Shown in pieces: positions 35,325-45,052 of a DNA stretch of 64,000 bases (position 1 is its first letter; each line of letters opens with the position of its first letter). Source of the DNA: Brevundimonas sp. SH203 (GTDB lineage Bacteria > Pseudomonadota > Alphaproteobacteria > Caulobacterales > Caulobacteraceae); contig NZ_BDMM01000001.1 in NCBI RefSeq assembly GCF_002157625.1, positions 1 to 64,000 of the forward strand. Direction: 5' to 3'. The position numbers were made by a program, and so were the translations under genes. The notes under the pieces were generated by a model that was not told the origin of the DNA, searched no databases, and was given only the letters and a program-made list of their open reading frames with translations.

Positions 35325-37024
35325 CCTTTCTTTCGCTTCCGCTCTGGGGCGTGTTGGCCGGCGCGGCGGCGCTGGCGGCGCTGCTGTTCGCGCTTCAGAT
35401 ACTCAAGGCGCGGCAGAAGCGCGTTCGCATCGCGACGGCGGGCCTGTGGGCCCAGGCGGTTCGCGCCGCGCCGCTGCGCGTGTTCCGCAGCCGGTTTCGG
35501 CGGTGGCTGGCCTATCTGCTGGTTCTGGCCATCGCCCTGTCGTTGTGGATCGCGGGGGCGCGGCCGGAGCTGGCGCCACGCGCCGACGCCGAACGCCAGG
35601 TCTTTTATCTGGACGCCTCCGCCGGCCTGACCGCGCGCGACGACTTCGCCCAGGCGAAGCGGGCCTTGCTGGCCGACGTGCGGGCGACCGATCCGGCGCA
35701 GCGCATCGTCTATCTGGGCGACGCCACCGCGACGCCGCTGTTGCGTCCCGGAGAGACCGTCGCCCTGTTGGCCAAGCGTCTGGACGCCGTGCGGGCCGAG
35801 GCGCGGCCATCGGATTTCGCGCGCTTCATGGCGACCGCGCCGTTCAGGGCCGATAGAACGGGCGTGCGGGCCACGATCCGCTTCTACGGCGCCGCCTTCG
35901 ACGCCCGGACGGCGAAACCGGCCGACGGCGCGCGCGTCACCTATGGCTATCTGGCCGCGCCGGTTCCCGACAATCGCGGCGTCGTGACACTGGGCGCCAG
36001 TCCGGCGGCGTCGGGTCTGGCCGACCGGGCGGATGTGCTGGTTCGGGCCATCGACGGCCGGGGCCGTCCGCTTGCCGCCTCCGACCTTGTGTTCCGACAG
36101 AACGACAAGACGGTGGCTCCGACGGTCGTTGCGTCCGCGAACGGCCTGATCGTGCGCGACGTGATGGCGGACGGCGGGGTGTTCGAAGCGCGTTTGGCGC
36201 GCGGCGATGCGTTTTCGGCCGATGACCGCGCGGCGCTGCGTCTGCCGGATCGGCGCCGTCTGCGGATCGCACTGTCGCCCGGCGCGCCGACGTCGGTGCG
36301 GCGTGTGGTTCTACTGGACACCGGGTTGGAGATCACGGGACCGGACCAGGCCCAGGTCGCGGTGCGCCGCAGCGGCGAGGCATTCGCTCAAGGCCTGCCG
36401 ACCTTGGAGATCACCGCCGACCGCGCCCAACCGGCCTTCGTCGTGGCCCACAGGGCCGACGACGCCGCGCCCGATCTGGCCGGGGACGCCGAGGCGCTGG
36501 GGCTGGACGGGCTGGATGTCGCGGCGCTGGCGCGCAAGGCCGACCGTCCTGTGGCCGTCGAAGCGGCCGAGGGGCCGCGTCGGGGGCTGGCGATCTGGAG
36601 CCTGCTGTTCGAGAACGGCGGCGGTTTCACCGCCTCGGCGGATTTCCCGGTCTTCGTGACGCGGTCGCTGCGCTGGCTGTCCAATCCGGCGCCTTGGATT
36701 CCGTTTGCGGCGGCGGGGCAGGATCTGGTGGACGAGTCCGACCTCTATGGCCTGATCGCCGACCGTCGAGTCGCCGCCCGCGCCCTGAACGGCGACCTCT
36801 ATCTGGGGCGCGCCGGCGAGACGCGGATCGGCGACCTGTCCATCCAGACCTCGCTGGTCGATCCGGCGGTGACGCAGGGCGTCGCCCGTCCGATCCCGGC
36901 CGGTCTGTCGGTCGTTCGCGCCCATGGGGCGGCGGTCGATCTGATCTTCATCCTGCTTGCAGCCTTCGCTGGTCTGCTTCTGCTGCTGGAATGGCGGCTG
37001 ACCCGGCGCGGCGTGATGGCCTGA
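35321..37024 (+). CDS. BatA N-terminal-domain membrane protein
   Basis: A 567-residue protein. Two N-terminal membrane helices (about residues 8-27 and 63-82) fit the BatA/aerotolerance N-terminal domain, a periplasmic region follows, and a C-terminal helix (VDLIFILLAAFAGLLLLLEW) precedes a short cytoplasmic tail. The middle is VWA-like in layout but I see no intact metal-binding DxSxS motif (YLDASAGL is the closest). The GTG start overlaps the DUF58 stop. By context it is a structural partner of the MoxR/DUF58/VWA machinery in the inner membrane. Confidence 0.82.
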   Translation: MTFLSLPLWGVLAGAAALAALLFALQILKARQKRVRIATAGLWAQAVRAAPLRVFRSRFRRWLAYLLVLAIALSLWIAGARPELAPRADAERQVFYLDASAGLTARDDFAQAKRALLADVRATDPAQRIVYLGDATATPLLRPGETVALLAKRLDAVRAEARPSDFARFMATAPFRADRTGVRATIRFYGAAFDARTAKPADGARVTYGYLAAPVPDNRGVVTLGASPAASGLADRADVLVRAIDGRGRPLAASDLVFRQNDKTVAPTVVASANGLIVRDVMADGGVFEARLARGDAFSADDRAALRLPDRRRLRIALSPGAPTSVRRVVLLDTGLEITGPDQAQVAVRRSGEAFAQGLPTLEITADRAQPAFVVAHRADDAAPDLAGDAEALGLDGLDVAALARKADRPVAVEAAEGPRRGLAIWSLLFENGGGFTASADFPVFVTRSLRWLSNPAPWIPFAAAGQDLVDESDLYGLIADRRVAARALNGDLYLGRAGETRIGDLSIQTSLVDPAVTQGVARPIPAGLSVVRAHGAAVDLIFILLAAFAGLLLLLEWRLTRRGVMA

Positions 37025-37034
37025 AGGATACGCG

Positions 37035-39509
37035 GTGCATCTGACCTTCCTTCACCCCGAGGCCGGCTGGCTGCTGTTGCTGGCGGCGGTCTTCGTCTGG
37101 TTCGCGCGCCGGGCGCCGCGCGTGCGGCTGGCCCTGCGTGTCGGAATATTCCTGGTGCTGATCGCCGCCCTGGCCCAGCCCAGCCTGATCTATCGTGGGC
37201 GCGGCGCGCCCCAGGTCTTCGTGGTCGATCAGGGCGCGAGCCTGTCGCCCGAGGCGCGGCGTCAGGCGGCCGAAACCGTCAGGGCCGCCGCAGCCCTGCG
37301 TCGTGGACAGGGGCCGGTGACGCTGATCCAGCGCGGCGGCGCACCGCTGGGGATCAAGGCGGATCACGTCGTGACGCTACCGGACGCCGGTGACGGCGGA
37401 TCGCTGACCCAGGCGCTGACCCGCGCCCTCGACGTGTTTCCGCAGGATGGCGGGCGGATCACCGTGATCGGCGACGGACTGGGCGGCGGTCGGGACTGGG
37501 GCCGGGTGGTCGATGGTCTGCTGGCGCGCGGGATCGCGGTGGATGTCCTGCCGCTCGCCACGGCCCGACGCGAGGCCTTCATCGCCGGCGCAGCTCTGTC
37601 TCTGACCGGGGCGGGGGAGCGGACGCCGATGCGGGTGCGGCTGGAAGGGGTTGGGCAGGGGCTGACCCTGACCATCTTCGACGGCGAACGTCAGGTCGCC
37701 GCCGCCCCGGCCTTCGATATGGATGGAAGCCGGATCGTGACCCTGGACCTGCCCGGTGCGCGTCCGGGCTTCCGGCCGCTGCGGCTGGAGTTGAGCCGTC
37801 AGGGCGCGGTCATCAGCCGCTATGAGACGACCGCGGCGGTGCAGGAGCCCTTGGCGGTGCTGTACGCCAACGGCCGGACCTCGGCGGGCGGCGCGGCGAT
37901 GCAGCGGCTGGCGGGTTATGGTCTCAGGGTCGATCAGCGTCGGCCGGGGGACCTGGCGGGGGCGGACCTGGGCCGCTATCGCGCCGTCATGCTGGACGAC
38001 GTGCCGGCGGGAGAGTTGTCCAGCCCGGCCATGACGCGGCTGCTGGACCGGGTTCGGGACGGCGGGCTGGGCTTGATCGTTTCGGGCGGGGACGCCGCCT
38101 TCGCCTCGGGCGGCTATGCGGGCACGCCTTTGGCCGCCGCCCTGCCGGTGACGCTGCGTCAGGACGAAGTCACCGAAGACCCCAGCGTGGCCCTGGCGGT
38201 CGTGATCGACACCTCCGGCTCCATGCTGGGCAAGCCGCTGGACCTGGGCAAACAGATCGCGCGTCTTGCGGTGCGCAAGCTGACGCCGGCCGACACGGTC
38301 GGGGTGGTGGAATTCTATGGCGGCCGCCAATGGGTCGCGCCGATGCAGCCCGCGCGCGACATCCCCGAGGTCGAGCGCGCCATCGGCCGCGTCCAGGCCC
38401 AGGGCGGCAGCGAACACTTGTTCGACGCCCTTCAGGAAGCCTATTACGGCCTGAAGAACACCCAGGCGCGTTATCGCCATATCCTGGTGATTTCCGACGC
38501 CGGGGTCGCGGCCGACCGCTATCCCCAGCTGATCCGCCACATCGCCGACGATCAGGTGACGGTCTCGACCGTCCTGGTCGGCGGCAGCAGCGAGGGCGAG
38601 GCGCGTATGGCCCAATGGGCGCGCTTGGGCCGTGGCCGCTTCTATGTGGTCAACGACGAGTTCAGCCTGGTCGAGATCAACCTGAAGCAACCGCGCCAGA
38701 AGCCGGAGCCGGCAACCAAGCGCGGCGCCTACGCCCTGACCGCCTCCGGGCCCGCCTATGGCTGGTCCGATCTGACGACGCCCGCGCCGCCCGCCCTGAA
38801 CGGTTACGCCCAGTCGGGGGTTCGGCCTCTGGCGGACACCCTGTTGAAGACGGCCGGGGGCGAGCCGATCCTGGCGACTTGGCAATGGGGCGCGGGCCGG
38901 GTGACGGCCCTGATGACCGAGCCGGTCGGCGACGGGACCGCCAGCTGGCGGGGCTGGTCCGGCTATGGCGACTGGATGCGGCGGCTGGTGGGGCGCACGG
39001 CGGACGCCCGGCCGGAATGGGACGTGCGGCTGGGCCGCGTCGGGGATCAGACGACGGTGGTGGCGCAGGCGGTTCGGGCCAGCGGAGACGCGGCCCCGAC
39101 CATCCGGCTGATCGGATCGGACGGCGTTGCACAGGCTCTGACGCCCGTGCAACGCGCGCCGGGCCTGTTCAGCGCGACGGCTCGCGTTCCGTCCGACGCG
39201 CCCGTCCGGGTCGAGGTGTCCGACGCCGCCGGCGTGGTGCGCGCCGCGCTAGGGGCCAGGGATGGCGGCGATCCGACCCGTCCGCCGTCCGAGGCCGACG
39301 CCTTGCCGCTGGAGCAGTTGTCCGCCTTGACGGGCGGCAGGGTGGTCGAACAGGCGGATCAGATGGGCGATGCCGACGGTCGGGGACGGGCGCTGACGGC
39401 CCTGGACCTGTGGGGCTGGCTGTGCTGGCTGGCGCTGGCGCTTTATCTGGCAGACATCGTTTATCGCCGTTGGCCGGCCGAGCGCGGCAGGGCGGGAGTT
39501 CGACCATGA
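37035..39509 (+). CDS. VWA-domain membrane protein
   Basis: An 824-residue protein. Two N-terminal membrane helices come first, then a large periplasmic region holding a von Willebrand A domain with an intact MIDAS motif D392-T-S-G-S in VVIDTSGSMLGKPLDLG, and a C-terminal helix (LWGWLCWLALALYLADIVY). The part before and after the VWA domain resembles glutamine-amidotransferase-like membrane proteins of this cluster type. VWA domains bind partner proteins through the metal site and are typical MoxR partners. The GTG start is ten bases after the previous stop; the stop overlaps the next start (ATGA). Confidence 0.9.
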   Translation: MHLTFLHPEAGWLLLLAAVFVWFARRAPRVRLALRVGIFLVLIAALAQPSLIYRGRGAPQVFVVDQGASLSPEARRQAAETVRAAAALRRGQGPVTLIQRGGAPLGIKADHVVTLPDAGDGGSLTQALTRALDVFPQDGGRITVIGDGLGGGRDWGRVVDGLLARGIAVDVLPLATARREAFIAGAALSLTGAGERTPMRVRLEGVGQGLTLTIFDGERQVAAAPAFDMDGSRIVTLDLPGARPGFRPLRLELSRQGAVISRYETTAAVQEPLAVLYANGRTSAGGAAMQRLAGYGLRVDQRRPGDLAGADLGRYRAVMLDDVPAGELSSPAMTRLLDRVRDGGLGLIVSGGDAAFASGGYAGTPLAAALPVTLRQDEVTEDPSVALAVVIDTSGSMLGKPLDLGKQIARLAVRKLTPADTVGVVEFYGGRQWVAPMQPARDIPEVERAIGRVQAQGGSEHLFDALQEAYYGLKNTQARYRHILVISDAGVAADRYPQLIRHIADDQVTVSTVLVGGSSEGEARMAQWARLGRGRFYVVNDEFSLVEINLKQPRQKPEPATKRGAYALTASGPAYGWSDLTTPAPPALNGYAQSGVRPLADTLLKTAGGEPILATWQWGAGRVTALMTEPVGDGTASWRGWSGYGDWMRRLVGRTADARPEWDVRLGRVGDQTTVVAQAVRASGDAAPTIRLIGSDGVAQALTPVQRAPGLFSATARVPSDAPVRVEVSDAAGVVRAALGARDGGDPTRPPSEADALPLEQLSALTGGRVVEQADQMGDADGRGRALTALDLWGWLCWLALALYLADIVYRRWPAERGRAGVRP

Positions 39510-42500
39510 TCCTGCGTTCCGGCAGCCTTTTTCTGACCTTGGGCCTCAGCCTCGGCGGGGTGGCGGCGCCCTCTATCGCTGCGGCTCAAGCCACGCCCGC
39601 GCCCGTTCGCACGACGGCGGCGACCGTCATCGACAGCGATCTGCTGAGCGCGCGCCGGCTGGACTTTCAGGCGGCGGATCGGCTCTACGCCCGCGCCGTC
39701 CTGGCCGACGATCTTCAGGCCGTCTATGCGCGGCTGGACGCCTTGGCAGCCCAGGGGGGCGCCGGCGCGACCCGCGCCCTGGTGCTGAAGGCGGTGCTTC
39801 AGTGGCGTGACGGGGCGGTGGAGGCCGCGTCCGACACAGCCTCCAGCGCCGTCGAACGCGGTCCCGACGCAGACGCCCTGATGCTGCGCGGCCGGCTGCT
39901 GGACGTGCAGGGTCAGTCGGGCGCCGCCGCCAACTGGTATCGCCGCGCGCGGGCCGTGTCGAACGATGCGGCGGAACGGGCCCTGATCGACCAGCGCCTG
40001 GCGATCATCGGCGTGTTGGGCCGCCAGCCCGGCGCCCTGACCGACTATGCGCGGACGGGCGACGCCGCAGCCGCACGGTCAGCCGTTGTCCTGGGCCTGC
40101 TGGGCCGTCCGGCCGACGCCCTGGCGCTTTATCCCGACCGTGAAGGGAAGGGCGGGGCGAACCGTTATGGCGAGGCCATTCGCGTCGCCGACTGGTCGAT
40201 CGCCGCCGACCGTGCCGATGCGCCGGACGCCGCTTGGCGCGCCGTGACGGCGGCGACGACGGCCGAGGATCGGCTCTACGCCCTGGCGCTGGTGGTCGAG
40301 GCGTTTCGCGACAGGAACGATCTGGCGGGCGCCGCCGCCTATCTGGCCGCCAAGCCCAACAGCGTCGAGACGGCGCAGACCCGGCTCGATGTCCTGCTGG
40401 AGCTGAACCGCTACGACGAGGCCGTGGGCCTGGCGCGCACCCTGGACTCGACGGCCGCGCAGGAGCGGCTGCTGGGCGTGCTGCGCGCGGCGGGACGCAC
40501 CTCGGATGTCGAGGCCGAATACGCCCGGCTGATCAAGGCGCAGCCGGATCAGCCGCGCTGGTCGAACGCCCTGGCCGCCCTCTATCTGGAACAGGGCGAG
40601 GCCGAGCGGGCGGTCGGCGTCTATCGCGCCTTCTTCGCCGCCAACCGCAGCCGACCCGCCGCCCAGATCGAGGCCGCGCGGCGCATGATCGCCATGGGCC
40701 TGGGCGACCAGGCGCGGCGTCTGCTGGACGAGGCGTCGGACAACGCCGAACTGGTCGCCGCCGTTCGTCGGTTCGAGATAGAAACCGCCATCGACCAGGG
40801 TCGCAACGACGCGGCCGAGGCGGGGCTGGCGGACCTGCGTCGCGTCAGCGGTCGCGATCCGGTGCTGATGATGTCGGCGGCCGAGGATTACGAACGCCTG
40901 GGGCGTCAGGATCTGGCCCTCGCCACCCTGTTGGACATCGAGCGCGCCGGAGGCGCTCTCAACGACGAGCAGCAATCCCACATCGCCGAACTGGCGTTCG
41001 CGGCGGGTCAGCCGCAGGAGGCCCTGCGCCGCTGGCGCGCCCTGTGGGCGAAAACGGAGCTGCCCGCGCGAAAGACCTATCTGCAGCGGCTGATCATCCG
41101 CGCGGCGCAGCGCACCGGCCAGCTGGATCAGCTGGGGACCGAGCTGGAACAGAAAATCCAGAGCGGCGCCGCCGATCAGGGCGAGGTCAATCTGCTGGTC
41201 GAAATCCGCATCGAACAGGGCGACGGGGCGGGGGCGGAACGCGCCGTCCAGACCTATGCCGAGCGGTCGCGCGCGGGCGAGGTGCGGACGCTGGAGCAAC
41301 TGGCCGCCGTTCAGGCCCGGCTGCGCAACACAAAGGGATTGAACCAGACGCTGGCGCGTCTGGCCGACGCCGATCCCGCCAACGCCGACGGCTATCTGCG
41401 CCGTCTGGTCATCAACCTTCTTCGCTTCCCCGACCCGGACGAAAGCGATGCGGCGCGCAACGCCCGCGTGGACGCCTTGCTGCAACGCATCCGCGCCGTG
41501 GGGCGTCAGGACGACGCCCAGGCCGCTCGGTTCGCGGCCTTGATCTACACCTCGGCCTATCGTCTGGACGAGGCGCTGGTTCAGTATCGACGCGCCCTTG
41601 TGCTGGCGCCGGACGATGTGGACGCCCTGTTGGAATACACCGGCGCCTTGAAGGCTCAGGGCGACTATGCCCGGGCGGCGGGCCTCTTGCAGTTCAAGGC
41701 CGATACGGCGACGACGCCGGCCGCCTTCGTCGCGGCGGTCAACGGGCTTCTGGACCTGATGTCGGCCAGCAGCGATGCCGACGTCAAACCGATCCCGGCC
41801 GACCTGATCCAGTCGCGGCTGGGCTGGGCCCGGCGCGCGGCCTTCGAGCGTATTCTGCAGGATGGGGACGACGTGCGGCTGTCGTCCCTGGTCGGCGACA
41901 TCGCGCAGGATCGCGACGATCCACAGACGCATCTGCGGGCGCTTCAGGCCTCGCTGGCGGTGGCAGGGGACCAGAAGCCGGCGGTGTTGCGCCAACTGAT
42001 CGCCCTGACCTCGCCCGGCGATGCGGGGCTGGGCGATGCGGGGCTGGGCGATGCGCGGTTGAAGGCCGTCTATGGCCGGCGTCTGGTCGCCATGCGCAAA
42101 CCCTATCCGCCCGAGGTCTATGCCGATCTGGCCCAGACCTTCCTGAAACAGGGCGACGCGGCCGGGGCCGAACGCGCCTTCGCCCTGATGGGCGACATGG
42201 GCGGGCTGGTGAATCTGGATGCGCTGCGCGGCGGCGCCTACGCCAGCGCTGGCCGTACCGCCGAGGCCCTGGCCAGCTATAGGCTGGCGCTGTTGCAGGA
42301 TCAGGACAGCCTGGACCTGCTGACCCAAACCGCCGTCCTGATGGAAGGCGCGGGGCGGAACGATGAAGCGTCGGACCTGTACTGGCGCGCCGTCGGCCTG
42401 TTGATCCAGCGCCAGCCGCCGCGCCTGGTCGGGGATGCGCCGCCCAATCTAGACGCGGCGCAATATGCGCCGGCCCTGGTCGAGGGGCTAATCCTGACCT

Positions 42501-44989
42501 GGCCGCGCGCGGAGACGACGCAGCGGATCGCGCAATGGAAGACCGCCTTCGCCGCCGCCCTCGCCAGCGCGGCGCCGGATGCGTCCTCGACCCTGTTGGA
42601 TGCGCCGCGTCTGGCGCTGGCCGTCGCCATCAATCACCGACTCGCCGTTGCGCTTGATGATCCGACCCTGCTGGACATGGAAGCGCCCCTGCTTCAGCGT
42701 TACGGTCAGGACGCCCAGTATCTCCGTTCGCTGGCGGCCGTTCGCGCGGGCGGACCGGACAGCGATCCGCGCGACTGGCCCATCGCCGATCTGCGCCGGC
42801 AGGCGAAAGTCAGCGGAAACTTCAATCTCGATCTGGCCCTGGCGTTCGAGGCCGAGGATCGCACCCAGCTCAAGGCCCTGATCGCCCAGGCCATCGACGC
42901 CGATAAGCCGTGGCGCGAGGCGCGCGAGGCGGGGTCATACGGGCCGCAGCCGGCGATGCTGGTGTCGCTGCTGATGACGGCGGCCGATCTGGCGACGCCC
43001 ACGGTGATCCGCGAGGACCTGCTGCCCGCGCTGGATGCGACGCCGTTCCGCGACCTGGCCCTGTTCGACGTCTATCGGGTCGATCCCGAACGGTTCCAGA
43101 AGCTGGAGACGGCGGCCGGGCGGCGATTGCTGGCCGATCCGGTCCTGATCGGCCTTCTCGTCACTCGCGGAAACGATCCCTTGCCGGTCGCCGGCGGCGC
43201 GGCGCGGGGACGGGGCGGGGTCAGCCCGTTGCAGGCGATGGTCGCCCGGTTCGACGCCGACGGTCTGATCGGCCTTTATGAAGCCCTGGTCGAACGTCAG
43301 GACCAGCAGGGTGAAGGCTCGGCCCTGCAGGCGCCCATCGTGGGGATGCTGCTGGACGGCGACCTGACGCCGGCGCGTCAGGCGCGGCTTCAGACCCTGT
43401 TGTTGCGCGACATCGCGGCCGAACGTCCGGGCCTGCCGAACTCGGTCGCCGACTTCGCGGCCCTGCTTCTGCGGCTGGATGCGCCCCAGGCGAACCGTCC
43501 GCTTCTGTTGACGGCGGCGCGGGCCGCCGCCGTGCGCTATCCCGATGGCGCGATGCTGCCCAAGGTTCTGGAGGCCTGGTTCGCGGGCGACCGCGACGGC
43601 GCCTTCGAGGCCCTGTCCGGCCTGATCGAGGCGACCCGCGCCGGCGCCGACAGCCCGCTTCAACAGCTGGCCCAGACCCGTTTCGCCGCCGAGCGCCGCC
43701 GCGCCTTCGACGTCTTCCTGGCCCAGCCCAACGCCGACCGCGAGGCCGCCGCCCGGTTCCAGCGTCGTTTCCTGACGGGCGCGTTGAAGCAGCCGACGCC
43801 GGACCCCCAGATGCTGGCCGCCTATACGCGGCTGGCGGCGTGGGAGCCGACCAACGTGGCCTATGTCGCGCCCCTGATGACCCTGCAGGCGCGGGCGGGA
43901 GACTTCGCCGCCGCAGCCGCCGCGGCACGCCCCTATGTCGAGGCCCACGGCGACGATCAGGAGGCGGCGACCGCCCTGGGTCTGGCCCTGAGGCTGAGCG
44001 GCGACGAGGCGGGGGCGACGCGGGTGGCGCAGACGGCCAGCATCGACCTGGACGACGCCGACTGGATCGGCCAGTTGGCGACCCGCGCCGCGACGCCCCG
44101 ATCGGGTGAGGGCGACATGTTGAACGCTTTCGACGCTTTGTGGACCGCCTATCAGACCCGGTTCCCCCAGGCCCCGGCGGTCGTCGCCCTGTCGGCGCCC
44201 GCGACCCAGGCGACAGTGGCGGACGGCGCCAAACCCGGTCCCTTGCACGCCCTGAACGCCGCCGACCGGACGCCCGCACAGGCCGCCGAGGCCCTTCGCG
44301 GACTGTGGCGGAACACCGCGCCGCGCGGCCGTGAAGACGGGGATGCGGCGGACCGTCAGGCGCTGATCGACGCCCTGGTCGATCCCGCCGCGACGCCCCT
44401 GTTGCAGCGACCGGAGGTGATCGCCGAGATCGAGGCCGAACTGGCGGCGTTGTCGCCCCAGTCCCAGGGGCGCCAGATGCGGCTCTACGACCGCGTGGCG
44501 CGCGGAATCCTGGCTCAGGGCGATCCGGCGGGCCGAATGGCGGCGCTGACGGCCCGGCTGGACGGCCCGGCCCTGCGTTTCCACGATCTGGCCCTCTATC
44601 TGGCCCTGGCGGACGCCGGCGAACGCCCTCTGTCCCCCGAAGCGATGAACGGCCTGCGTCGCCAGATGCAAGAGGCCGCCGCGCCGTCGGCGGGTCTGCG
44701 CCTCGTCGCCGCGCGGGTCTTCGGGCGTTCGGGCGACGCCGCCACGGCCGCCGCCCTGGTCCAGGCGGCCTTGCTCCAGACGCTTTATCCGACCACGGAC
44801 GATCAAAGTGCGGGCGATCCGCCACTGGCGCCCGGCGCCTTCGTCGCGGCGTTGGCGGCGATCCCGGACGGGCGGGCGCGACAGTCGGCCTATGGCGACC
44901 TGAAGGTGGTGTTCGACCGTCAGGCGGCGTCGCCGGGCGTGGCGCGGTTCGGCGACCTGCCGCCCCTGGGCGCATCGGTCGCGCGCTGA
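39506..44989 (+). CDS. Giant exported TPR-repeat protein (1827 residues)
   Basis: An 1827-residue protein with a signal peptide (cleavage near IAAAQA) followed by degenerate TPR-like helical pairs along most of its length (for example AALYLEQGEAERAVGVYRAF and DLLTQTAVLMEGAGRNDEAS). The ATG at 39506 overlaps the VWA gene stop; the frame is open for over a kilobase before that but only as a shadow of the VWA gene. As last gene of the MoxR/DUF58/VWA operon it is probably the periplasmic scaffold or client on which that machinery acts. A 15-base tandem repeat at 42017-42060 gives a GDAGL repeat inside it. Confidence 0.85.
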   Translation: MILRSGSLFLTLGLSLGGVAAPSIAAAQATPAPVRTTAATVIDSDLLSARRLDFQAADRLYARAVLADDLQAVYARLDALAAQGGAGATRALVLKAVLQWRDGAVEAASDTASSAVERGPDADALMLRGRLLDVQGQSGAAANWYRRARAVSNDAAERALIDQRLAIIGVLGRQPGALTDYARTGDAAAARSAVVLGLLGRPADALALYPDREGKGGANRYGEAIRVADWSIAADRADAPDAAWRAVTAATTAEDRLYALALVVEAFRDRNDLAGAAAYLAAKPNSVETAQTRLDVLLELNRYDEAVGLARTLDSTAAQERLLGVLRAAGRTSDVEAEYARLIKAQPDQPRWSNALAALYLEQGEAERAVGVYRAFFAANRSRPAAQIEAARRMIAMGLGDQARRLLDEASDNAELVAAVRRFEIETAIDQGRNDAAEAGLADLRRVSGRDPVLMMSAAEDYERLGRQDLALATLLDIERAGGALNDEQQSHIAELAFAAGQPQEALRRWRALWAKTELPARKTYLQRLIIRAAQRTGQLDQLGTELEQKIQSGAADQGEVNLLVEIRIEQGDGAGAERAVQTYAERSRAGEVRTLEQLAAVQARLRNTKGLNQTLARLADADPANADGYLRRLVINLLRFPDPDESDAARNARVDALLQRIRAVGRQDDAQAARFAALIYTSAYRLDEALVQYRRALVLAPDDVDALLEYTGALKAQGDYARAAGLLQFKADTATTPAAFVAAVNGLLDLMSASSDADVKPIPADLIQSRLGWARRAAFERILQDGDDVRLSSLVGDIAQDRDDPQTHLRALQASLAVAGDQKPAVLRQLIALTSPGDAGLGDAGLGDARLKAVYGRRLVAMRKPYPPEVYADLAQTFLKQGDAAGAERAFALMGDMGGLVNLDALRGGAYASAGRTAEALASYRLALLQDQDSLDLLTQTAVLMEGAGRNDEASDLYWRAVGLLIQRQPPRLVGDAPPNLDAAQYAPALVEGLILTWPRAETTQRIAQWKTAFAAALASAAPDASSTLLDAPRLALAVAINHRLAVALDDPTLLDMEAPLLQRYGQDAQYLRSLAAVRAGGPDSDPRDWPIADLRRQAKVSGNFNLDLALAFEAEDRTQLKALIAQAIDADKPWREAREAGSYGPQPAMLVSLLMTAADLATPTVIREDLLPALDATPFRDLALFDVYRVDPERFQKLETAAGRRLLADPVLIGLLVTRGNDPLPVAGGAARGRGGVSPLQAMVARFDADGLIGLYEALVERQDQQGEGSALQAPIVGMLLDGDLTPARQARLQTLLLRDIAAERPGLPNSVADFAALLLRLDAPQANRPLLLTAARAAAVRYPDGAMLPKVLEAWFAGDRDGAFEALSGLIEATRAGADSPLQQLAQTRFAAERRRAFDVFLAQPNADREAAARFQRRFLTGALKQPTPDPQMLAAYTRLAAWEPTNVAYVAPLMTLQARAGDFAAAAAAARPYVEAHGDDQEAATALGLALRLSGDEAGATRVAQTASIDLDDADWIGQLATRAATPRSGEGDMLNAFDALWTAYQTRFPQAPAVVALSAPATQATVADGAKPGPLHALNAADRTPAQAAEALRGLWRNTAPRGREDGDAADRQALIDALVDPAATPLLQRPEVIAEIEAELAALSPQSQGRQMRLYDRVARGILAQGDPAGRMAALTARLDGPALRFHDLALYLALADAGERPLSPEAMNGLRRQMQEAAAPSAGLRLVAARVFGRSGDAATAAALVQAALLQTLYPTTDDQSAGDPPLAPGAFVAALAAIPDGRARQSAYGDLKVVFDRQAASPGVARFGDLPPLGASVAR
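42017..42060 (+). repeat. 15-base in-frame tandem repeat within the TPR gene
   Basis: The unit GGGCGATGCGGGGCT occurs almost three times in a row, encoding GDAGL, GDAGL and GDARL. Two junctions are exact, so copy-number change by slippage would keep the reading frame. Confidence 0.85.
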
Positions 44990-45052
44990 TCGCGGCGTTT
45001 CGCCCTGGGCGGGTTCGCGCTATCCTGATCGGGATCGCATAAAGGGGCCGGC

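Noticed and set aside
40079..42328. 749-codon antisense open frame within the giant TPR gene
   Set aside because: Shadow of a high-GC repeat gene; no ribosome binding site or domain, and the plus-strand frame has signal peptide and operon overlap.
40079..44989. CRISPR array or satellite DNA in the TPR gene
   Set aside because: Similarity between segments is at the protein repeat level only; apart from the short 15-base tandem there are no exact direct repeats with spacers.
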